Source: Stentor coeruleus (Eukaryota > Ciliophora > Heterotrichea > Heterotrichida > Stentoridae). From it: 22,565 nucleotides of DNA. Below, piece by piece: positions 17,984 through 22,565 of the stretch. The notes under the pieces were generated by a model. The model was not told where the DNA came from, did no database searches, and saw nothing but the letters and a program-made list of their open reading frames with translations. The position numbers and the translations under genes are program-made. Each line of letters opens with the position of its first letter. Positions within the stretch are counted from its first letter, which is position 1. The stretch lies in the NCBI GenBank assembly GCA_001970955.1, contig MPUH01001159.1, forward strand, positions 1-22,565, in the 5' to 3' direction.

Positions 17984-18629
17984 ATTATTATTTAAGTTTA
18001 GATTGTGTGGATAATGTTTTTGAGGATGAGTTTAGGATTTTTGGAGAAGATTTTGAATGGAGTTGTTTTGGCGTAGGAAATAAGGAAAATATGTTTTTTT
18101 ATACTTGGTATATAGGGTTTTTTGTATAGAGAAACTTGATAAGTTTAAGGTTATCCTTTAGAAACCTGTCGACAAGAAGAGAATCAGAATTTTAACTACG
18201 GGATAAAACAATCAGGGTTTTTTACCAAAAAATTTGACAATAATGCATCTTAGGGTATATACCGAAAACAATAAAATTTAGAGAATCACTAATAAATACT
18301 GGTATGATACAAAAATAAGTAAAAATGCCAAGACATTTAAGTCAATCAGCACTTGATTTACAATTTTTAATACCGAAGTAGCATTTATCATAATTTCCTA
18401 CGAACTCTACCAAAAATTTCTATTATAATTTCTACTAAATATCAAAACAAATAACCTAAAAATCATCAACAAAAACCTAAAATCAAAAGCATCTTTCTTA
18501 AAATAATTTTATCACTAATCCAATATTTTCATATTCTCAAACAAAAATCTTAAATCCATAACTTCTAAAAAATATACCAAACTAACATCTCTTCATATAA
18601 AACGCTTCTAATATTATATCTCTAATAAA
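17984..18629 (+). other. Intergenic region with G-rich to C-rich switch
   Basis: No gene called. 17984-18060 is G-rich (18001-18060: 20 G, 0 C). 18421-18600 is C-rich (35 C, 1 G by my count). In between, about 18140-18320 has balanced composition with no frame, unlike the skewed flanks; I cannot identify it. CATATAA at 18594-18600 lies about 30 nt before the ATG of the next gene. Confidence 0.5.
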
Positions 18630-21600
18630 ATGAAATCAAAAACATGTGCAAAGCTTCCCAAAATTTCTGAACACACAGATTGGCATGAAAACAATTTGCA
18701 TGCCATTCAATTCATGCAACCAACAATCAAAACACCTTTCACAGTAAAATCCAAAAAAGAACTAACTGTTTCCCCACGTTATCCAAAAGAAATTAAACTT
18801 CCACCTATTTTATACCCAACTCCACGTGATAAGACTTATCATAAAATCCAAGATCATTTATTAGAAAGTAAGATATATGAAATAAACTTACCTGAATCTA
18901 AATCATTCGACAAAGCTAGTTTTATGTATAAATCTTATCTTTCAAGCAGTTCAATTTCTTTTGGTCAAGAATCAGAAATGGTTAAAAGTGTTAAAAACCA
19001 AGAAGAACCTAGTAAATTCATAGTATTTCCTTTTAAAACAAGTTCTAATATAGAAAAGTGGAAGGGAACAAGTCAAAATATGGCTAAACATCAAAGATTA
19101 AAATATAAAGAGACTAGTAATAATTGTATAAGTGCTAGGGAGTTATATATAAACGAAAGTAATTCAAGTTTACAAGATTTAATAAATTTCAATACTTCTA
19201 AATCCCCTATTAGTATCCAAGATATGTATAAGAATAATGATGATGGAGAATCAATTCAAACAAGTTTTAATAATAAAAATCATCAAATATCAAAACAATT
19301 TATTGATATTGGGAAAGATAATATTAATGATTCAGAAAAGTATGATAAGAAAACATATAAAGAAGATTATTTTTATAATATTAAAGATAATATATTAGAA
19401 GATTCAAGGGAAAGTGGGACTAAATATGCTGAATCTGGTAGACAGTATTCGAGTAAAATTCAAAGTAAACTGGATGATTATAAGATTTTAGATGATTTTA
19501 AAAGTGAAAAGAAAGAGGAGGGAAAAAGGAATAATGAGGAAATGGGAAATTGTAAAGAGATATTGAATTATGATAGAGATGGTCAAAGTGTGGTTGAAAG
19601 GGAAAGAAAAGATGATAATAAAGGAAGGGAAAATTTAACTAAAGTTGAAAGGGAGAGAAAAGATGATAAAGAAAGAGAAAATTTAACTAAAGTTATTGGG
19701 GAAAAAAATGATGATAAAGGAAGGGAAAGTTTATGTAAAATAGATGGGGAAATATATGTAAACAATAAAAATGATAAGGATAAAGGTTTAGAAATAGATA
19801 AGCAGATGCAGGGGGAAGAAGAAAAAAATAGAGGGGCAAAGGTAAAAAGGAATTTTGAAGCAAATCCTATAGAAAAGAACAAAAATAATTTAAGTAAAGC
19901 TAAAGAGATAGACAAGAAAGATGTAAAAGCTAAGGGCGGAAATAAGGAGTTGAATAAAAATGAAATTAAAAAAAAGCAAGAAGATAGAATCAACAAAAAA
20001 AAAATAGAAGAAATTAAAGATAATAGTAAATCGAAAAGTAAAAACAAAGCCACAGAGAAAAAAACTGAAGCAAATCCAATATACGTAGCTGATAAAAAAA
20101 TGCTTCAAAGTGATAAAAAATCTCTAGCAAATGACCCAGGTCCGATTAACATGAAACTAAAACAAAAAACTGAAAAACCAACTATCAAAGAAAATTCAGA
20201 AAAATCCGATAATGAAACTCTTGAAACTCAAGACACTCCTCAAAAAAAAATCCTAAACAAACCAATAAAATCTAATCAAATAGCACAAAAGCCTAAAGCA
20301 TCCAAAGAAAATATCATAAAACCTACTAAAAACATCATAAAAAATCCTTCCAATACATCTGAATCCGTAAAAACCAAAAAAAATACTCAAAAAACCCTAA
20401 ACCAAGAAATAAAAAACCCCACACCTCATCCATCTAACACAAAAAATAAAGAAGTATCTCAATCACCACCTCAAGAAGAAATCTCCATCTCCATTAGTTT
20501 TGAAAGTAGTCATCAAGCAACAGAAAATGAATCCATAGATGAAATTATTGAAGAAATCTCTGACAACGAAAGCTTTGAAGAATTTTCTGATAACAACTCA
20601 CAATCTTCTGATAAAAACTCAATATCTTCTGATAAAAACCAATCACAAAAAATAACCCTATCAACTCGAAAACCTAAAAGTAAAGAAAATCCTAAAACAT
20701 CTATAAAAGCATCATCTAAATTATCTCAGTTACAAAATTCAGAAGAATTTACCCCTAGTTCTAAAGATAAATCATCACCAAAACAGAAAGAAATTAAAAA
20801 TAATAAACTTCTTATAGAAAAAAGCCCTGGAAAAAAATCAAGTAAAAAGTCTTCGAAAAAAAACCTGAAAAAGGAACAGGTTTATAATATAGACGGTGAA
20901 GATTTAGTTATACGCGTAAATGATGATACAAAATTCGAACAATCTTATCAAAAAGAAATAGAAAATAAAGGACATACTGGTTATGAAACAATAAGAAATA
21001 CTCAAGAATCTAACAATTCATCCTCAAAAGCTGAATACTTATATAAACCTACACTTCTTAATTCACAAGATTCATTAATCCAATCTTTAACCATTCCTCA
21101 AAATACCCCAGGCCGTAAAAACTCCTTTAAAAATATCCTAACTTTCCCTTCTTCAACTCTTAAAATAAAAGACCCAATACAAAGTTTTATATCAAATTTC
21201 TCTATTGCCCTTCTAGAAACCATAAACGACATTGCTAATTATAAAACCAAAAAAAGAAACTCATCAATTGAAAGTCTTGATCCACAAAGCATTTCAACTC
21301 ATAAAAGTAAACTTTTAGAAAAAGCTTTAACATCTTTAAATAAACAAAAAGATTATCAAGATGAATTTCAAGACCATGTAAATGATTTACCACAAAATCT
21401 TAATCAGAAATTACACTCAAGTATTTCTCTAATTCCCCCAGAGTTAGAATCAAAATCTTTAACAAATCAAAACCCAACTCTTGAATCTTTTCCAACAACT
21501 TTATCAGAAAAATATAAAAACATTTCTAAATTTTATTCTAAAAAAACTGAATATGAAAAAATCCCTTCTTTACTTAGTAAGTATTCTATGATAGAAAAAA

Positions 21601-22298
21601 TATCTCAGAAAAGTACATTGAAAAATGATAGTGATTCTAGTGATTCTGATGATTTTTCTGATTCTTTGGAAAGTGAGACTGAGTTAGAGGAGTTTAAGAA
21701 TAATGATTTTTTAAAGAATAGTGCACTTTATGAAGTTGAGAATTTTGAATTAATTAAAAACCTTGCGAAAAGTATTTATGGGGATAAGCCTATGGAACAG
21801 TCTGAAAATGAAAGTAAAGAAATGGATGATATTGTTGAAGTAATTGGGGAAAATAAAAATCAAAGTGATAAAGCTGGAGGGAAATTGGGTAGTAAAGGTT
21901 TTAGGGAGATTAATGGTATTGATTTAAATGAACTAAATATTGCCTTTGAACAAAATGGTCAAAGGTTTTTGTTTTTTAAACAAAATAGTATTAAGTTTGA
22001 GACCCCGAAACTAGATTTAAATATTGAAAAATTGACAGTAGAAAGTGAGTTTGATTTAGAAAACAAACGAAGAATTGAGCTTAAAAAACTCTTCCTGAAA
22101 AGTCGTCCTCGTAATCAGAGCCTTGATGCCTGCGAAGACTTGACCTCTTTAAAAATCCTCAGAATTGAAGAAAACATAGCAGACCAGCTAAACCTTGATA
22201 TAAAAACTATCCAAAAGGCTTTAAAACACAAAAAATCATTTTCTCAATATCGTATTTCCCCATCGAAAATCTACAAATTCTCCCATAAGCATAATTAA
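18630..22298 (+). CDS. Large lysine/glutamate-rich disordered protein, 1222 residues
   Basis: Not recognised. The frame is long and bounded upstream by an in-frame TAA at 18609-18611. Residues 1-200 contain some conserved-looking text (PRYPKEIKLPPILYPTPRD; SKFIVFPFKTSS). Residues 250-520 are dominated by Lys, Glu, Asp, Asn and Arg, including the VERERKDD repeats at 322-370. Residues 520-780 are Lys/Ser/Pro/Asn-rich with acidic serine clusters (EEISISISFESS, SSDKNSISSDKN). Hydrophobic spacing suggests short folded or helical segments near 848-880 (SFISNFSIALLETINDI) and in the last 110 residues (RRIELKKLFLKSRP, IADQLNLDIKTIQKALKHKK). There are no membrane segments or catalytic motifs. It may be a cytoskeletal or nuclear scaffold; nothing in the sequence decides. 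Confidence 0.75.
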   Translation: MKSKTCAKLPKISEHTDWHENNLHAIQFMQPTIKTPFTVKSKKELTVSPRYPKEIKLPPILYPTPRDKTYHKIQDHLLESKIYEINLPESKSFDKASFMYKSYLSSSSISFGQESEMVKSVKNQEEPSKFIVFPFKTSSNIEKWKGTSQNMAKHQRLKYKETSNNCISARELYINESNSSLQDLINFNTSKSPISIQDMYKNNDDGESIQTSFNNKNHQISKQFIDIGKDNINDSEKYDKKTYKEDYFYNIKDNILEDSRESGTKYAESGRQYSSKIQSKLDDYKILDDFKSEKKEEGKRNNEEMGNCKEILNYDRDGQSVVERERKDDNKGRENLTKVERERKDDKERENLTKVIGEKNDDKGRESLCKIDGEIYVNNKNDKDKGLEIDKQMQGEEEKNRGAKVKRNFEANPIEKNKNNLSKAKEIDKKDVKAKGGNKELNKNEIKKKQEDRINKKKIEEIKDNSKSKSKNKATEKKTEANPIYVADKKMLQSDKKSLANDPGPINMKLKQKTEKPTIKENSEKSDNETLETQDTPQKKILNKPIKSNQIAQKPKASKENIIKPTKNIIKNPSNTSESVKTKKNTQKTLNQEIKNPTPHPSNTKNKEVSQSPPQEEISISISFESSHQATENESIDEIIEEISDNESFEEFSDNNSQSSDKNSISSDKNQSQKITLSTRKPKSKENPKTSIKASSKLSQLQNSEEFTPSSKDKSSPKQKEIKNNKLLIEKSPGKKSSKKSSKKNLKKEQVYNIDGEDLVIRVNDDTKFEQSYQKEIENKGHTGYETIRNTQESNNSSSKAEYLYKPTLLNSQDSLIQSLTIPQNTPGRKNSFKNILTFPSSTLKIKDPIQSFISNFSIALLETINDIANYKTKKRNSSIESLDPQSISTHKSKLLEKALTSLNKQKDYQDEFQDHVNDLPQNLNQKLHSSISLIPPELESKSLTNQNPTLESFPTTLSEKYKNISKFYSKKTEYEKIPSLLSKYSMIEKISQKSTLKNDSDSSDSDDFSDSLESETELEEFKNNDFLKNSALYEVENFELIKNLAKSIYGDKPMEQSENESKEMDDIVEVIGENKNQSDKAGGKLGSKGFREINGIDLNELNIAFEQNGQRFLFFKQNSIKFETPKLDLNIEKLTVESEFDLENKRRIELKKLFLKSRPRNQSLDACEDLTSLKILRIEENIADQLNLDIKTIQKALKHKKSFSQYRISPSKIYKFSHKHN
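19593..19739 (+). repeat. Tandem 48-51 bp coding repeat, three units
   Basis: Units lie at 19593-19643 (51 bp), 19644-19691 (48 bp) and 19692-19739 (48 bp), with a decayed fourth copy after. Each codes for a unit like VERERKDDKERENLTK. The first two are nearly identical except for one inserted codon. The in-frame length change shows slippage or unequal exchange within a charged helical or disordered region. Confidence 0.85.
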
Positions 22299-22565
22299 AA
22301 TTAAATAATGATTAAAACTCTAGAAGTATTTCAAAGCACCTAGAAGAAATACTCAAAATAACACTAAAAATTTTATATCTAAATTTCTTGAAAAATCTCA
22401 TGAATTTTTAGGTAAATATTGATTAAAAAAATAAATATTAATAGATTTAAGGATATGATAAAGTTGATATATATGAAGATAATTTTTTTGAAGTAGGATT
22501 GATTTTGTTGATAGTACATTATAGATTTCATAGTTTTGATAAAGGTTTATGATATAAGCAAGGGT
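22299..22565 (+). other. 3' flank of the last gene
   Basis: No gene found. The sequence is AT-rich and becomes G-rich and C-poor on the plus strand after about 22430, as downstream of other plus genes. No telomere repeat is seen at the window edge. Confidence 0.45.

Noticed and set aside
19583..20053. 156-codon minus-strand frame rich in Leu, Ser and Phe
   Set aside because: It is the antisense of the Lys/Glu-rich region of the large plus-strand gene; the Leu/Ser/Phe content is the mirror of AAA/GAA codons.
1..22565. Oligohymenophorean ciliate code (TAA/TAG as Gln) or a Dictyostelium/Plasmodium-type AT-rich genome
   Set aside because: TAA and TAG clearly end conserved proteins such as Rpt6 and PP2C, and a 15-nt intron fits heterotrichs rather than the longer introns of those other lineages.
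1..22565. tRNA, rRNA, snRNA, transposon, CRISPR or viral genes
   Set aside because: I looked for the TTCGA-type T-loop of tRNAs, conserved U6-like text, transposase or polymerase motifs, terminal repeats and spaced direct repeats, and saw none that hold up by eye.

Overview
The window looks like macronuclear DNA from a heterotrich ciliate, most like Stentor. Four observations support this. (1) The DNA is very AT-rich, with short spacers between genes. (2) A protein phosphatase 2C gene is continuous only if a 15-nt GT...AG intron is removed; introns of 15-16 nt are a heterotrich hallmark. (3) TAA and TAG end genes, so this is not the Tetrahymena/Paramecium code, and no in-frame TGA interrupts any long gene. 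(4) The recognisable proteins are eukaryotic: the proteasome ATPase Rpt6, cyclin Y, an SRRM1-type PWI protein, CCDC61/VFL3 and an FHA-PP2C. The species is inferred, not proven.

Layout from left to right: the 3' part of a coiled-coil gene (1-543, +); a PWI-domain splicing factor only 38 bp later (582-1100, +); a cyclin Y-like gene (1412-2182, +); a 1.8-kb gene-free stretch; a small orphan gene (4004-4348, +); Rpt6 (4852-6033, -); a 604-bp divergent promoter region; CCDC61/VFL3 (6638-8089, +); a very large, mostly disordered protein with a DUF4378/TRM-like C-terminus (8110-13516, -), whose stop lies 20 bp from the CCDC61 stop; a zinc-finger/kelch protein (14548-15954, +); the FHA-PP2C phosphatase (16310-17983, +, one 15-nt intron); and a 1222-residue lysine/glutamate-rich low-complexity protein (18630-22298, +). 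I saw no tRNA, rRNA, transposon or CRISPR array.

The genes do not form one pathway; this is ordinary eukaryotic gene order. The one suggestive neighbourhood is CCDC61/VFL3, a basal-body and ciliary-rootlet protein, convergent with a protein whose C-terminus resembles the plant TRM family, which recruits TON1/FOP-type proteins to microtubule arrays. A shared cortical or basal-body role is inference only.

Two things would be missed by simple ORF calling. The large minus-strand gene is split by an assembly scar: a 35-bp exact duplication around a single N. Removing 37 bases restores one 1789-residue frame. The most striking non-genic signal is strand asymmetry. Upstream of genes the coding strand is C-rich with almost no G, and downstream it is G-rich with almost no C. 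This holds for genes on both strands, and in several genes it continues as a C-to-G drift along the coding sequence.
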